A stretch of DNA of 64,000 nucleotides from Ancylobacter sp. Lp-2 (GCF_020523795.1 NZ_JAJALI010000006.1:62001-126000); one strand, 5' to 3'. Counted from the first letter of the stretch, positions 9,384 through 19,650 are shown. Notes: generated by a model not told the origin, from the letters alone. Translations and numbers: made by a program.

Positions 9384-10178
9384 ATGCGCATCGCCACCTG
9401 GAACGTCAACTCCGTCCGGCTGCGGCTCGACAACACGCTGGCCTGGCTCGCCGAGCGCCAGCCGGACGTGGTCTGCCTGCAGGAGATCAAGTGCCAGGAC
9501 GATCAGTTCCCGCGCGAGGCCTTCGAGGCCGCCGGCTACAATGTCGCCGTGCACGGGCAGAAGAGCTACAACGGCGTCGCCGTGCTCTCCCGCCTGCCCT
9601 TCGACGAGGTGACGACCGGCCTGCCCGGCGATGGCGACGACGTGCAGTCGCGCTTCATCGAGGTGGTGGTCTCGCGCCCCGGCGGCGGCGTGGTGCGGGT
9701 CTGCGGCATCTACCTGCCCAATGGCAACCCGCCCGACGACCCCACGAAATACCCCTACAAGCTCGCCTGGATGGCGCGGCTGAAGGCGCATATCGCCGCC
9801 CGTCTGGAGCTTGAGGAGCCGCTCATCGTCGCCGGCGACTACAACGTCATCCCCGAGCCGGAGGATGCCGCCCATCCGGAGATGTGGGTGCGCGATGCGC
9901 TGTTCCTGCCCCGCACCCGCGCAGCCTTCCGCGCCATCGAGAATCTCGGCCTCACCGACGCGGTGCGGGCGTCGAGCGACGCGGCGGGGCTGTACACCTT
10001 CTGGGACTATCAGGCCGGGGCCTGGCAGAAGAACAACGGCATCCGCATCGACCACCTGCTGCTGTCACCGCAGGCCGCCGACCTCCTCAAGGGCGTCGGC
10101 ATCGACAAGCATGTGCGCAGCTGGGAGAAGCCCTCCGACCATGTCCCGGTCTGGGCGGATCTCGATATCGCCGCGTAG
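9384..10178 (+). CDS. xthA: exodeoxyribonuclease III, 264 aa
   Basis: An AP endonuclease/3'-5' exonuclease of the endonuclease/exonuclease/phosphatase superfamily, used in base-excision repair. Metal and catalytic motifs are present: WNVNSVR at the start, CLQEIKCQ with the metal-binding Glu near residue 35, YLPNGNP, GDYNVIPEPED near residue 150, and the C-terminal SDHVPVWADL with the catalytic His. Length is typical. Convergent with the AraC gene. Confidence 0.95.
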   Translation: MRIATWNVNSVRLRLDNTLAWLAERQPDVVCLQEIKCQDDQFPREAFEAAGYNVAVHGQKSYNGVAVLSRLPFDEVTTGLPGDGDDVQSRFIEVVVSRPGGGVVRVCGIYLPNGNPPDDPTKYPYKLAWMARLKAHIAARLELEEPLIVAGDYNVIPEPEDAAHPEMWVRDALFLPRTRAAFRAIENLGLTDAVRASSDAAGLYTFWDYQAGAWQKNNGIRIDHLLLSPQAADLLKGVGIDKHVRSWEKPSDHVPVWADLDIAA

Positions 10179-10203
10179 GGGGCCGCCGTCCGGCAAGGTA
10201 ACC

Positions 10204-10219
10204 GGCCCCTTCAGGGGCC
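10204..10219. terminator. hairpin between convergent xthA and araC-type genes
   Basis: GGCCCC-TTCA-GGGGCC forms a perfect 6-bp GC stem. It overlaps the last codons of the AraC-type gene and lies 26 bp after xthA. It has no T-tract on either side, so any terminator role is uncertain. Confidence 0.3.
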
Positions 10220-11131
10220 CCGCCGCAACTGCCCTCTCGCCGACCCCTCGCCGGCCGTTCCTGTGAGTGCGAGCCATCTTCCCGGCGTCATGCCGAACGC
10301 GCTCTTGAAGTGGCGGGTGAAGTGGCTCTGGTCGGCGAAGCCTGACGCACTGGCGGTTTCCGAGAGGCTCAGCCCCTCCCCGATCAGCGCGCGCGCCTTT
10401 TCCAGCCGGCGCATGACGAGATAGCGGTGCGGGCTGGTGCCGAGCATCACCCGGAAATGGCGGGCGAGCGCATACCGGTCCAGGCCGCTGATCCGCTCCA
10501 GCTCGTCGGAGGAGACCGGCCGGTCGCTGTTGTCGTGCAGGAATTCCCGGCACCTCGTCACCGCACCATGGGCGACGAATCCCCCTTTCGCCCCCTCCGT
10601 ATCAGCGTGCAGCCAGAGCCGATCCGCGAGCCGGGCGAGAAGATCGTCCCAGGCGAGGTCGGAGGGCTCGCCCTCCAGATCGCCCAGCGCCTCCAGAAGC
10701 CCCCGCCGAAGCTCATCGTCCCGCAGGACCGGGCTTGGCACGAAAGGCAGGCGACGACGCCCGCCCGCCGCCTCGATCACCCGCTCGGGCGGCAGATAGA
10801 GCATCCGGTAGCGCAGGCCCAGCTCCGTCCCAGCCGCCCCGTCATGCAGTTCGTCGGGGTGGAGGACGATGATCTGGCCCGGCAGGCTGAAACGCGTCTC
10901 GCCTCGGTAGCGGAACGTCTGCACGCCCGATAGCGTGACGCCGAGCGCATAGGTATCGTGGCGGTGAGGCGAATAGCCGTTGCCCCGGAAGCGGGCCTCG
11001 ATCCGCTCGATGCCCCGCGTGGCGGGCGCCTGCACGATGCCGTCGAATCCGCACGAACCTTCAAGACCCGGCTCACGGTTCGACGCTAGGGATGCCCCTC
11101 CGATCAAACAGCTCGTGGATGCCTTCCCCAT
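10211..11131 (-). CDS. AraC-family transcriptional regulator, about 306 aa
   Basis: The N-terminal part has the cupin-like effector-binding domain of AraC proteins (PHRHDTYALGVTLSG ... LPGQIIVLHPDELHDG, about residues 50-105). The C-terminal part has the double helix-turn-helix (SSDELERISGLDRYALARHF and SETASASGFADQSHFTRHFK). The start is uncertain: the ATG used here overlaps the divergent DUF2000 start codon, and a start nearer the effector domain without an ATG is possible. It probably regulates itself and the facing DUF2000 gene. Confidence 0.85.
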   Translation of the reverse strand: MGKASTSCLIGGASLASNREPGLEGSCGFDGIVQAPATRGIERIEARFRGNGYSPHRHDTYALGVTLSGVQTFRYRGETRFSLPGQIIVLHPDELHDGAAGTELGLRYRMLYLPPERVIEAAGGRRRLPFVPSPVLRDDELRRGLLEALGDLEGEPSDLAWDDLLARLADRLWLHADTEGAKGGFVAHGAVTRCREFLHDNSDRPVSSDELERISGLDRYALARHFRVMLGTSPHRYLVMRRLEKARALIGEGLSLSETASASGFADQSHFTRHFKSAFGMTPGRWLALTGTAGEGSARGQLRRGP

Positions 11132-11537
11132 GTTCGATACCAAGGTCACGATTGTGCTGCGAGACGATCTCGCGGCCTGGCAGGAACTGAACGTCACGGC
11201 GTTCCTGAGTTGCGGCATCGCCGCTCAGTTTCCCGAGATCATCGGCAAAGCGTACCGTGACGCCGCCGGCCACGTCTACAACCCGCTCTCGATCCAGCCG
11301 ATGGTGATCATGGCGGCGGATCAGGAGACCCTTCGCACCATCCACAGGCGGTCGCTGGAACGCCAGGTCACCACCTCGCTCTACATCGAGGAGATGTTCG
11401 CCACCGGGCACGACGAAGCGAACCGGGCGACCTTTTCCATGTTCGACCCGTCGACCGCCAAGGTGGTTGGAATAGCCCTGCGCGCGGAACGCAAGATCGT
11501 CGACAAGATCGCCAAGGGCGCGAAGCTTCACGGCTGA
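11130..11537 (+). CDS. DUF2000-family protein, 135 aa
   Basis: The product begins MFDTKVTIVLRDDLAAWQ and contains NVTAFLSCGIAAQ and YNPLSIQPMVIMAAD, which I recognise as the DUF2000 family, small proteins of unknown biochemical role with a fold related to peptidyl-tRNA hydrolase 2. There is no signal peptide or membrane segment. It faces the AraC-type gene, and their ATGs share two bases. That layout is usual for a regulator and its target, although overlapping starts leave no room for a normal promoter between them. Confidence 0.75.
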   Translation: MFDTKVTIVLRDDLAAWQELNVTAFLSCGIAAQFPEIIGKAYRDAAGHVYNPLSIQPMVIMAADQETLRTIHRRSLERQVTTSLYIEEMFATGHDEANRATFSMFDPSTAKVVGIALRAERKIVDKIAKGAKLHG

Positions 11538-11934
11538 TCGGCCGGCGAACCCACCGCCGCGCCGTCCGCCGCGACCGGCGCGGCCCGCCCACCACGCGAT
11601 GCAGGCGTCCGCAAGCCGGGCGCGGGCGGCATCGGTCCAGCCGGGAGACGGCCCAAGGGGGGGGCGTCCGGAGCGGCACCAAGGCGGCCTGTGGTTCGAA
11701 AGGTCGAAGAGCGGCATGTGCGTCCCACCCCGCGCCTCGGGCGATCGGGGGCGCCCCCTGGCCGGCGCCCGGCGCCGATGCGGCCGCCAAGGACCCGGCA
11801 GGCCCGGCGCGCCGTCTTCGGCGCGACGACGTCCTTTCGGGTCGCAAAAGGCCGCCGGATTCGCGATGCTCGCGCCCCGGCATACCGCCGGTCAGTCGAC
11901 AAAATGAAACGGAACTGTAAGTCAGAAGAGGCGC
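11538..11934. other. intergenic spacer without a recognised gene
   Basis: It is very GC-rich, with a run of eight G residues. Open frames on both strands are arginine- and proline-rich shadows without ribosome sites. Its right end has TAAGTCAG and GCGCTTACTT separated by 5 bp, echoing the near-palindrome upstream of argS and overlapping the exoR stop. Confidence 0.5.
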
Positions 11935-12768
11935 TTACTTCTCGACCTTCATGTATTGCTCGAGATAGACCAGCGCCATGGAGCGCTCATCCGACGTCGC
12001 GCCAGCGAACGCGTCGTCATAGAGATCGACCACCCATTTGTCGTTCGGGCCGGCCGCCGCGTCGCGCGCCATCGTCAGCCACATCAGGCCACGCGCCGCC
12101 TGGCGGGGAATGCCGTCCTCGCCCTTCACCAAGAGCCCGCCCAGCGCCGCCTGCGCCTGGTACTGGCCCTTATGGGCGGCAAGGCCGAGCCAGCGGGCGG
12201 CGAAGCGCAGGTCGCGGTTGACGCCGACGCCGTCGATATACAGCCGCGCCAGGTGGTACTGCGCCTCCGGGTCGCCGAAATACGACGCCGCATAGGCGAA
12301 CATGTCGCGCGCCCGGTTGGGGTCGCGCCGCACCTTGCTGTTGGGAATGCCGACCAGATAGTAGCTGCCCAGCGCCACGAAGGCGTCGGCGACGAAACGG
12401 GCCTGCGGCGTCGACGGGTTGTCGTCCGCATGCATGTTGGCGATCTGGGTGAAGTATTCGAACGCCTTGATGTCGTTGCGCTCGACGCCTTCGCCGTCGG
12501 CATACATGCGCCCGAGCTTCCACTGGGCGCCGGCATGGCCCTGGTCGGCGGCATAGCGCAGGGAATCGATGCCCTTCTCGGTCTCGCCCGAGCGCAGCGC
12601 CTGGGTGCCGAAGCGCACGGCTTCGTCGAGCGGACGCGGGGCCGACACCGCTCCATTGCCGGAATCGGGGCTGCCGTCGAAGGCATAGGCCCTCGACAAC
12701 GCCGCCGATAGCGGCATCAGTGCCGTCGCGACGACGGCTATGAGGGCCAGACGGTCAAATATCCGCAT
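11935..12768 (-). CDS. exoR: ExoR, periplasmic Sel1-repeat regulator, 277 aa
   Basis: In rhizobia ExoR is a periplasmic protein that holds the ExoS/ChvI sensor system off and so represses exopolysaccharide synthesis. This protein has an N-terminal signal sequence (MRIFDRLALIAVV...) followed by several Sel1-like repeats: SLRYAADQGHAGAQWKLGRM, AYAASYFGDPEAQYHLARLY and WLGLAAHKGQYQAQAALGG. The length and repeat layout match rhizobial ExoR. The start overlaps the 3' end of ilvD by 14 bp. The ExoS/ChvI genes are not in the window. Confidence 0.85.
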   Translation of the reverse strand: MRIFDRLALIAVVATALMPLSAALSRAYAFDGSPDSGNGAVSAPRPLDEAVRFGTQALRSGETEKGIDSLRYAADQGHAGAQWKLGRMYADGEGVERNDIKAFEYFTQIANMHADDNPSTPQARFVADAFVALGSYYLVGIPNSKVRRDPNRARDMFAYAASYFGDPEAQYHLARLYIDGVGVNRDLRFAARWLGLAAHKGQYQAQAALGGLLVKGEDGIPRQAARGLMWLTMARDAAAGPNDKWVVDLYDDAFAGATSDERSMALVYLEQYMKVEK

Positions 12769-14482
12769 AGCATTGTGTCTCGGCTGCGCCGCCGGGATGG
12801 GTCACCGCGCCCAGACGGGCGGGTCCCACGGCCTGCGCGAACTTCCAGATGGCCCCCGAGCCGACGGAAGACGGACGCGGCTGCCACTGCGCGCGACGCG
12901 CGGCCAGCTCCTCGTCCGAAAGAGCAACCTCCAGCCGTCCCTCGACGGCGTCGATGGTGATGATGTCGCCGTCGCGGATCAGCCCGATCGGCCCGCCCAC
13001 AGCCGCCTCCGGCCCGACATGGCCGACGCAGAAGCCGCGCGTAGCGCCGGAGAAGCGGCCATCGGTGATCAGCGCCACCTTGTCGCCGGCGCCCTGCCCG
13101 TAAAGGGCGGCGGTGGTCGACAGCATCTCGCGCATGCCCGGACCGCCCTTGGGGCCCTCATAGCGGATCACCAGCACCTCGCCGTCCTTGTAGGCGCGCT
13201 TGGTGACGGCCTCGAAGCAGGCTTCCTCGCCGTCGAAGCAGCGGGCGGGGCCGGTGAACTTCAGGTTCTTCATGCCCGCCACCTTCACGATGGCGCCGTC
13301 CTCGGCGAGGTTGCCGGACAGGCCGACCACGCCGCCGGTGACGGTGATCGGGTCGTTGGCCGGGCGCACCACGTCCTGGTGCGGGTTCCATTTCACCGAG
13401 GCGAGGTTCTCGGCGATGGTCCGGCCGGTCACGGTCAGGCAGTCGCCATGCAGGTAGCCATGGTCGAGCAGCGTCTTCATCAGCAGCGGGATGCCGCCGA
13501 CCTCGAACATGTCCTTGGCGACATAGCGCCCGCCCGGCTTCAGGTCGGCGATATAGGGGGTGCGCTTGAAGATCTCGGCGACGTCGAACAGGTCGAACTT
13601 GATGCCGCATTCATGCGCGATGGCCGGCAGATGCAGGCCGGCATTGGTCGAGCCGCCCGAGGCCGCCACCACGGTCGCGGCGTTCTCCAGGGCCTTGCGG
13701 GTGACGATGTCGCGCGGGCGGATATTGCGGGCGATGAGCTCCATCACCTGCTCGCCGGCGGCCATGCAGAACTTGTCGCGGATCTCGTAGGGCGCCGGCG
13801 CGCCGGCCGAATAGGGCAGCGCGAGGCCGATCGCCTCGGAGACGGTCGCCATGGTGTTGGCGGTGAACTGGGCGCCGCAGGCCCCGGCCGAGGGGCAGGC
13901 CACCTGCTCGATCTCGTCGAGGTCCTCGTCGGACATCAGCCCGACCGAATGCTTGCCGACCGCCTCGAACATGTCCTGCACGGTCACCGGCTGGCCGCGG
14001 AACGAGCCGGGCAGGATCGAGCCGCCATAGATGAAGATCGACGGCACGTTCAGCCGCACCATCGCCATCATCATGCCGGGCAGCGACTTGTCGCAGCCGG
14101 CGAGGCCGACGAGGGCGTCATAGGCATGGCCGCGAATGGTGAGCTCGACCGAGTCGGCGATCACCTCGCGCGAGGCCAGCGACGCCTTCATGCCGTCATG
14201 GCCCATGGCGATGCCGTCGGTGACGGTGATGGTGCAGAATTCGCGCGGGGTGCCGGCGGCGCTCGCGACGCCCTTCTTCACCGCCTGCGCCTGGCGCATC
14301 AGCGAGATGTTGCAGGGAGCCGCCTCGTTCCAGCACGACGCCACGCCCACCAGCGGCTGGTGAATCTGCTCGCGGGTGAGGCCCATCGCGTAGAGGTAGG
14401 AACGGTGCGGCGCGCGCGCCGGCCCTTCCGTCACGTGACGGCTGGGCAGATTCCTTTTATCGATGAGCGTCTTGACGTCCAT
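12755..14482 (-). CDS. ilvD: dihydroxy-acid dehydratase, 575 aa
   Basis: An Fe-S enzyme that dehydrates 2,3-dihydroxy-acids in valine, leucine and isoleucine synthesis. The cluster-binding cysteines lie in VASCWNEAAPCN, LAGCDKSLPGMMMAMVRL and CPSAGACGAQFTANTM. The C-terminal half contains ITDGRFSGATRGFCVGHVGPEA. Length matches the shorter bacterial form. It overlaps exoR, so the two may share a transcript. About 390 bp of upstream spacer contains no other gene. Confidence 0.96.
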   Translation of the reverse strand: MDVKTLIDKRNLPSRHVTEGPARAPHRSYLYAMGLTREQIHQPLVGVASCWNEAAPCNISLMRQAQAVKKGVASAAGTPREFCTITVTDGIAMGHDGMKASLASREVIADSVELTIRGHAYDALVGLAGCDKSLPGMMMAMVRLNVPSIFIYGGSILPGSFRGQPVTVQDMFEAVGKHSVGLMSDEDLDEIEQVACPSAGACGAQFTANTMATVSEAIGLALPYSAGAPAPYEIRDKFCMAAGEQVMELIARNIRPRDIVTRKALENAATVVAASGGSTNAGLHLPAIAHECGIKFDLFDVAEIFKRTPYIADLKPGGRYVAKDMFEVGGIPLLMKTLLDHGYLHGDCLTVTGRTIAENLASVKWNPHQDVVRPANDPITVTGGVVGLSGNLAEDGAIVKVAGMKNLKFTGPARCFDGEEACFEAVTKRAYKDGEVLVIRYEGPKGGPGMREMLSTTAALYGQGAGDKVALITDGRFSGATRGFCVGHVGPEAAVGGPIGLIRDGDIITIDAVEGRLEVALSDEELAARRAQWQPRPSSVGSGAIWKFAQAVGPARLGAVTHPGGAAETQCYADI

Positions 14483-14875
14483 TTTCGAAGTACTTTCCCG
14501 GCAGAAGCGGAATTCTGTGATCCCGCATCCTAGGCACGACTATCCACTGTCTTCGGGTCGGATTTCGTGCCGGTTTGTGGCGGCTTCGCGGCGTCGCGGG
14601 TCCCGGTTCCGCTTATGGTTGCGAATGCGTGACACTGTTGCACATCTGTCACGACCGGCGGTAGCATCAAACGCCCTCGCCGCCGCCCCGGCTGTGCTTA
14701 GGCTTAAGGCTTTCCTGCCATCCGCCGCCGGTGTCCGGGTGAAGGCCGCCGCCGGAAACCGGGGACGCCGCGTCGCCCGAAAATCGCCCGTCATCAGCCT
14801 GTCACCAGCGATGCGGAAGGGAGAGAGGCGTATAATGGCGCCATGACGGTGCCCGGAACGAAATGGGGATCAGAC
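14483..14875. other. spacer upstream of ilvD, no gene seen
   Basis: It presumably holds the ilvD promoter. A TGACACTG/TGTCACG pair near its centre is a loose inverted repeat. I see no leader peptide rich in branched-chain codons and no riboswitch-like fold that I could defend. Confidence 0.4.
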
Positions 14876-15073
14876 ATGTCGAGCGGCAACATCGTGGAAC
14901 GACTGCGGGCGATGGCGACGAATCTCGACGGCTTCCCCCGCGACAAGATCGAGGACGAGCTGTCCGAGGCCGCCGACGTCATCGAGCGGCTGCGCGCCGA
15001 GCTCGACAAGTACCTGCCGCCGGTCGACGCACCCGTCGCCCCGCCACTGTCGCCCCCGGCCCACGGCGGCTGA
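14876..15073 (+). CDS. small coiled-coil protein, 65 aa, unknown
   Basis: MSSGNIVERLRAMATNL begins after a GGGGATC site; an ATG 33 bp upstream is an alternative. Residues 5-45 form a charged amphipathic helix with heptad-like leucines (DELSEAADVIERLRAELDKYL). The tail is Pro/Ala-rich. It resembles short conserved alphaproteobacterial hypothetical proteins, but I cannot give a function. It is the only plus-strand gene between ilvD and mgtC. Confidence 0.6.
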   Translation: MSSGNIVERLRAMATNLDGFPRDKIEDELSEAADVIERLRAELDKYLPPVDAPVAPPLSPPAHGG

Positions 15074-15112
15074 GTCGGCCTCATTCCCCGGCCAATGGCG
15101 GCCGGGCCCGCC

Positions 15113-15826
15113 TCACTCGCCGGCGCTGCGGAACCAGTGCGCCGAGGAGATGTCGGGCAGACCGCGCAGCTGCGTCACCAGCGCGTCGAGTTCGTCCTTG
15201 CGGGCGGTCGTCGAGACCAGCCGTGCGGTGATCTCCACCATCGCGTTGGGCCGCTCCGCCGCCTCGATGTCGGCGGCGGGATAGGCGGCGGCGTCGAGCA
15301 TCTCGGTCAGCCGCGCCTGCACCGCCGTCGCCTCGACCAGCGGGCCGAGCACGATGACCTCGTAGCTGCCCTCGACCTCCTCGCCCTGTGGCAGCCGCTC
15401 CAGCCGGCGCACCAGCGGGCGCAGCAGCGTGTTGCCGGCGAGCACGAACACGGTGAGCGCCACCGACTGGGCGATGAGGTCGGCGCCCGCGCAGGCGCCG
15501 ACCGCCGCCGAGCACCACAGCGTCGCGGCGGTGTTGAGCCCGCTGACATGCGGGCCGTCCTTCATGATGACGCCGGCGCCGAGGAAGCCGATTCCCGACA
15601 CCACATAGGCGATCACCCGCACCGCGCCGCCGGCGCCGTCGAGATGCATGGCCATGTCGACGAACTGGCAGGCGCCGATGGCCACCAGCACATTGGTGCG
15701 CAGCCCGGCGATGCGCTGGCGGTATTGCCGCTCGGCGCCGATCAGCGTGCCCATCGCGAAGGCGACGACGAGGCTGATCAGCGTGCTGGCGAAGTCGGCG
15801 GCCTGGAACGAGGCGATGAACGGCAT
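15113..15826 (-). CDS. MgtC/SapB-family membrane protein, 237 aa
   Basis: The N-terminal about 140 residues carry the MgtC signature: four to five hydrophobic helices with GTLIGAERQYRQRIAGLRTN, VSGIGFLGAGVIMK and LNTAATLWCSAAVGACAG. The C-terminal part (about residues 155-237) is an ACT-like regulatory domain. The family is linked to magnesium limitation and to control of the F1Fo-ATPase in pathogens. Start choice: the ATG giving MPFIASF has a GGAG site 6 bases upstream; the ATG 12 bp earlier does not. Confidence 0.85.
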   Translation of the reverse strand: MPFIASFQAADFASTLISLVVAFAMGTLIGAERQYRQRIAGLRTNVLVAIGACQFVDMAMHLDGAGGAVRVIAYVVSGIGFLGAGVIMKDGPHVSGLNTAATLWCSAAVGACAGADLIAQSVALTVFVLAGNTLLRPLVRRLERLPQGEEVEGSYEVIVLGPLVEATAVQARLTEMLDAAAYPAADIEAAERPNAMVEITARLVSTTARKDELDALVTQLRGLPDISSAHWFRSAGE

Positions 15827-16513
15827 CAGGGTCTCCATCGCTCCGCGGGGACGACGGCCGCCATCCCCTGTCTCCGTCGCGCATTCGGCACCGGAGGATC
15901 GTTCCACCGGCCTGTCCGGCCTCTAGAACCTGCTTGCATGACGGCTCGATGACGCCGAGCCCCGCCCCCGGCCTGCCTCCCCCGACGCCCGCCGCCGACG
16001 CGCCGGTCGGTCGCCCGGCAAGGCCACCTGCGCGGCACTCCCGCACCTCGTGGAAACAGCCGCGTCCAGCCGGACGTCCCCTGGCGGCATGGGAAGCGCC
16101 GCCGCCGCTCTTCGGGACGACACGCGTCCTCCTGCCAGACCAAGGTGCTGCCGGATCAAGGTGCTGCTAGGTCGAGATCCTGCCAGGCGACGTTCTTCGT
16201 GCGCCCCGGCCCGACCGCAGGGCGCCGACAACGCGCCCCTCGGCCGCGGCGCGTCCGGCACGGGCGCGCGCCCTCCCCGGCGCCGAACCCGGCTATTGCC
16301 GCCGTTCGGCATGCGAGAGGCCGGAACCGGATGCGCTCGGTCTTGGCGGGAGGGATCGGGCCGGATCCTCGCAGCACCCCAACCCGACGCCCCTCGCCCG
16401 CCGGCTCGCGAAGCGGCCGGCAAGCGGAGACGCCGGCGGATTGCGCCGCCCTCGCCTCACTCGCCGGTCACGGCCTTCACCGCCACACCCGGCGGGCACC
16501 GCCCGCCAGCGCG
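15827..16513. other. 687-bp spacer between mgtC-like gene and valS, no gene seen
   Basis: Open frames here are low-complexity shadows. Near 16140-16190 the motif AAGGTGCTGC/TAGGTCGAGATCCTGCC occurs as imperfect short repeats (CAAGGTGCTGCCGGAT then CAAGGTGCTGCTAGG). It could hold the mgtC leader, but no recognisable magnesium riboswitch or uORF is evident. Confidence 0.4.
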
Positions 16514-19351
16514 TCAGCCCATCCGGCCGAGCCGGCCGAGCGCGTCGCGGATCTTGGCGGCGCGGGCCTGGGCGGCGTCGCGGCGCTCGCGCTGCTCCTC
16601 GATCACCTCTTCCTTGGCGCGGGCGATGAAGTCGGGGTTGCCGAGCTTCTTCTCGATCTTGTCGAGCTCGTCCTGCGTCTTGCCCATTTCCTTGCCGAGC
16701 CGCGCCACTTCGGCCTCCATGTCGATGATGCCGGCAAGCGGCAGCGCCGCCGTCTCGCCCTGCACCACCACCTGCACCGCGCCGGCCGGCGCCGCGTCGG
16801 CGAAGCTCACCTCGGAAAGCCGCGCGAGACGGGTCAGCGCGTCCATCCACACCTCGGTGCGGGTCTGGGTCAGGCTGGAAGCCTCGACCAGCACCAGCGG
16901 GATCTGCGCCCCGGCCGGCACGTTCATCTCGGCACGCACCGAGCGGATCTCGGTCACCAGGTCGATCAGCCAGCCGATCTCCTCGGCCGCCGCCGGCGCC
17001 TTCAGGCCGGCCAGCTTCGGCCATTGGGTCAGCGCCAGCATGGCCGGGCGCCGCCCGCCCTCGCCGGCGGTGAGCTTCCACAGCTCCTCGGTGAGGAATG
17101 GCATGAAGGGGTGCAGCAGCTTGAGGATCTCGTCGAGCACGAAGGCGGTGGTCGCCCGCGTCTCCGCCTGCCAGGGGTTCTCGGCGTTCATGAACACCGG
17201 CTTGGCGAGTTCGAGATACCAGTCGCAGAAGATGTTCCACACGAAGCGGTAGGCCGCGCCGGCCGCGTCGTTGAAGCGGTAGGCCTCGATGGCGGCGGTG
17301 ATCTCCTCGTTGGCGCCCTGCAGCTCGCTGAGGATCCAGCGGTTCACCGCCAGTTCCACCTTCTTCGGGTCGTAGGTCGGCACCCGCGTGCAGCCGTTCA
17401 TCTCGGCGAAGCGGGCGGCGTTCCACAGCTTGGTCGCGAAGTTGCGGTAGCCCTCGACGCGTGAGGTCGCCAGCTTGATGTCGCGTCCCTGCGCGGCCAT
17501 CGCGGCGAGGGTGAAGCGCAGCGCGTCGGCGCCATATTCCTCGATCAGCGACAGGGGGTCGATGACGTTGCCCTTGGACTTCGACATCTTGGCGCCCTTC
17601 TCGTCGCGGACGAGGGCGTGGATGTAGACGTCCTTGAACGGGATCTCGCCGTCCATGAAGTGAATGCCCATCATCATCATCCGGGCGACCCAGAAGAAGA
17701 TGATGTCGAAGCCGGTGATCAGCACCGTGGTCGGGTAGAAGCGCTCCACTTCGCGGGTCTGGTCCGGCCAGCCCAGCGTCGAGAACGGCCACAGCGCCGA
17801 GGAGAACCAGGTGTCGAGCACGTCCTCGTCGCGGGTGATCAGCGCGCCGGCCTTGTCCGGGTGCTTGGCGTAGTCCTGCGCCTCGGCATCGGTAATGATG
17901 CCGGCCTGCACGCAATGGGCGAGCGCGCTCGCGAGAGCCGCCTCCTCGGTCTCCTCGACGAAGACGGTGCCATCCGGCCCGTACCAGGCCGGGATCTGGT
18001 GGCCCCACCACAGCTGGCGCGAGATGCACCAGGGCTGGATGTTCTCCAGCCACTCGAAATAGGTCTTCTCCCAGTTCTTCGGGATGAAGCTGGTGCGCCC
18101 GTCGCGCACCGCCTTCAGCGCCGGCTGAGCCAGCGTGTGGGCGTCGACATACCACTGGTCGGTGAGCCAGGGCTCGATGACGACGTTGGAGCGGTCGCCA
18201 TGCGGCACCATGTGGCCGTGCGGCTCGATCTTGTCGAGCAACCCGCGCTCCTCCATCAGGGCGACGATGGCCTTGCGCGCCGCCTCGCGGCTCTGGCCGT
18301 GCAGCGCCAGCACCGCCTCAAGGTCGGCGCCGTCGGCGGCCCCTTCCAGGAACTCGGCATTGCCCGACAGGACGAGCCGCGCCTCGGCGTCGAGCACGTT
18401 GATCATCGGCACGCCTGCCCGCTTGCCGACCTCGAAGTCGTTGAAGTCGTGTGCCGGGGTGATCTTCACCGCGCCGGTGCCCTTGGTCGGGTCGGAATAG
18501 GTGTCGGCGACGATGGGAATGAGACGGCCGACCAGCGGCAGCCGCACCTTGGCGCCGGCGGCGACGAGGCCGAGATAGCGGGTGTCCTCGGGATGCACCG
18601 CCACCGCGGTGTCGCCGAGCATGGTCTCCGGCCGGGTCGTCGCGACGACGATGTAGTCGCGCGTCTCGTACTCGGTCGCCTTGCCCGCCTCGTCGAAGGC
18701 GATCGGGTGCTCATAGGTCACGCCGCCGGCGAGCGGATAGCGGAAGTGCCAGAGATGGCCCTTCACCTCGACCTGAACCACCTCGAGGTCGGAGATCGCC
18801 GACTGGAACTTCGGGTCCCAGTTGACCAGCCGCTTGTCCTTGTAGATCAGCCCCTGCTTGTAGAGCCGCACGAACACCTTCAGGACCGCGCGCGACAGCC
18901 CCTCATCCATGGTGAAGCGCTCGCGCGACCAGTCGCAGGAGGCGCCGAGGCGCTTCAGCTGGTTGATGATGGTGCCGCCGGATTCTTCCTTCCACGCCCA
19001 GACGCGCTCGACGAAGGCCGCGCGGCCCATGTCGCGGCGGCCGGGCTGCTGGCGCTCGGCGAGCTGGCGCTCGACCACCATCTGGGTGGCGATGCCGGCA
19101 TGGTCGGTACCGACCTGCCACAGCACGTCCTTGCCGCGCATGCGCTCGAAGCGGCAGAGCACGTCCTGCAGCGTGTTGTTGAGCGCATGCCCCATATGGA
19201 GCGAGCCGGTGACGTTAGGCGGCGGGATGACGATGCAGTAGGGCTCGGCCCCTACCCGCTCGGGACGGCCGGCCTTGAAGGCATCGGCGTCGAGCCATGC
19301 CTGGTAGATGCGGCCTTCGACGGCGGCGGGATCGAACCTGTTGTCGAGCAT
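16514..19351 (-). CDS. valS: valyl-tRNA synthetase, 945 aa
   Basis: A class Ia synthetase that charges tRNA-Val and edits mischarged threonine. The HIGH motif reads HMGH at residues 52-55 after PPPNVTGSL. The KMSKS motif reads [15 protein letters not shown] near residue 587. The editing domain has [19 protein letters not shown]. The C-terminal coiled-coil arm typical of ValS ([20 protein letters not shown]) is present. Length is normal. It follows popZ, as in many Rhizobiales. Confidence 0.97.
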   Translation of the reverse strand: MLDNRFDPAAVEGRIYQAWLDADAFKAGRPERVGAEPYCIVIPPPNVTGSLHMGHALNNTLQDVLCRFERMRGKDVLWQVGTDHAGIATQMVVERQLAERQQPGRRDMGRAAFVERVWAWKEESGGTIINQLKRLGASCDWSRERFTMDEGLSRAVLKVFVRLYKQGLIYKDKRLVNWDPKFQSAISDLEVVQVEVKGHLWHFRYPLAGGVTYEHPIAFDEAGKATEYETRDYIVVATTRPETMLGDTAVAVHPEDTRYLGLVAAGAKVRLPLVGRLIPIVADTYSDPTKGTGAVKITPAHDFNDFEVGKRAGVPMINVLDAEARLVLSGNAEFLEGAADGADLEAVLALHGQSREAARKAIVALMEERGLLDKIEPHGHMVPHGDRSNVVIEPWLTDQWYVDAHTLAQPALKAVRDGRTSFIPKNWEKTYFEWLENIQPWCISRQLWWGHQIPAWYGPDGTVFVEETEEAALASALAHCVQAGIITDAEAQDYAKHPDKAGALITRDEDVLDTWFSSALWPFSTLGWPDQTREVERFYPTTVLITGFDIIFFWVARMMMMGIHFMDGEIPFKDVYIHALVRDEKGAKMSKSKGNVIDPLSLIEEYGADALRFTLAAMAAQGRDIKLATSRVEGYRNFATKLWNAARFAEMNGCTRVPTYDPKKVELAVNRWILSELQGANEEITAAIEAYRFNDAAGAAYRFVWNIFCDWYLELAKPVFMNAENPWQAETRATTAFVLDEILKLLHPFMPFLTEELWKLTAGEGGRRPAMLALTQWPKLAGLKAPAAAEEIGWLIDLVTEIRSVRAEMNVPAGAQIPLVLVEASSLTQTRTEVWMDALTRLARLSEVSFADAAPAGAVQVVVQGETAALPLAGIIDMEAEVARLGKEMGKTQDELDKIEKKLGNPDFIARAKEEVIEEQRERRDAAQARAAKIRDALGRLGRMG

Positions 19352-19650
19352 GTCGGCTCCGGGGCACCACGGGAAACGGTGCGACAGAAAGCGGAGCGGG
19401 CGCCCTAAGTCAATATTCAGCTGGTTATCGGGCAGACGACCGGAAGCTCCCGGAAATTCCCGCGAGAGATTCCGGCGACTTCACCGTGCCGCCCCGGCGG
19501 CAAGGCAGGGTGACGCAGGGCCGCGACACCGGGCGATCCCGGGCCATCGATCCGAGCCGCCGGAAACCCGGATGACCGGGAGGCCGGACCCGACGAACGC
19601 AGGACCGCGCCGGGCACCCGGACGGACCGGGAAGCCCGTGCCCGCCGGCC
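19352..19650. other. spacer between popZ and valS with many CCGG-centred inverted repeats
   Basis: No gene is supported. It contains several short interrupted palindromes such as CCCGGAAATTCCCG and GGGCGATCCCGGGCC, which could form RNA stems between the two genes. Confidence 0.35.

Noticed and set aside
14483-14842. Riboswitch or attenuator leader for ilvD.
   Set aside because: No branched-chain-codon leader peptide and no paired terminator/antiterminator could be read.
15827-16513. Genes in the mgtC-valS spacer.
   Set aside because: Open frames there are low complexity, without ribosome sites or recognisable domains.
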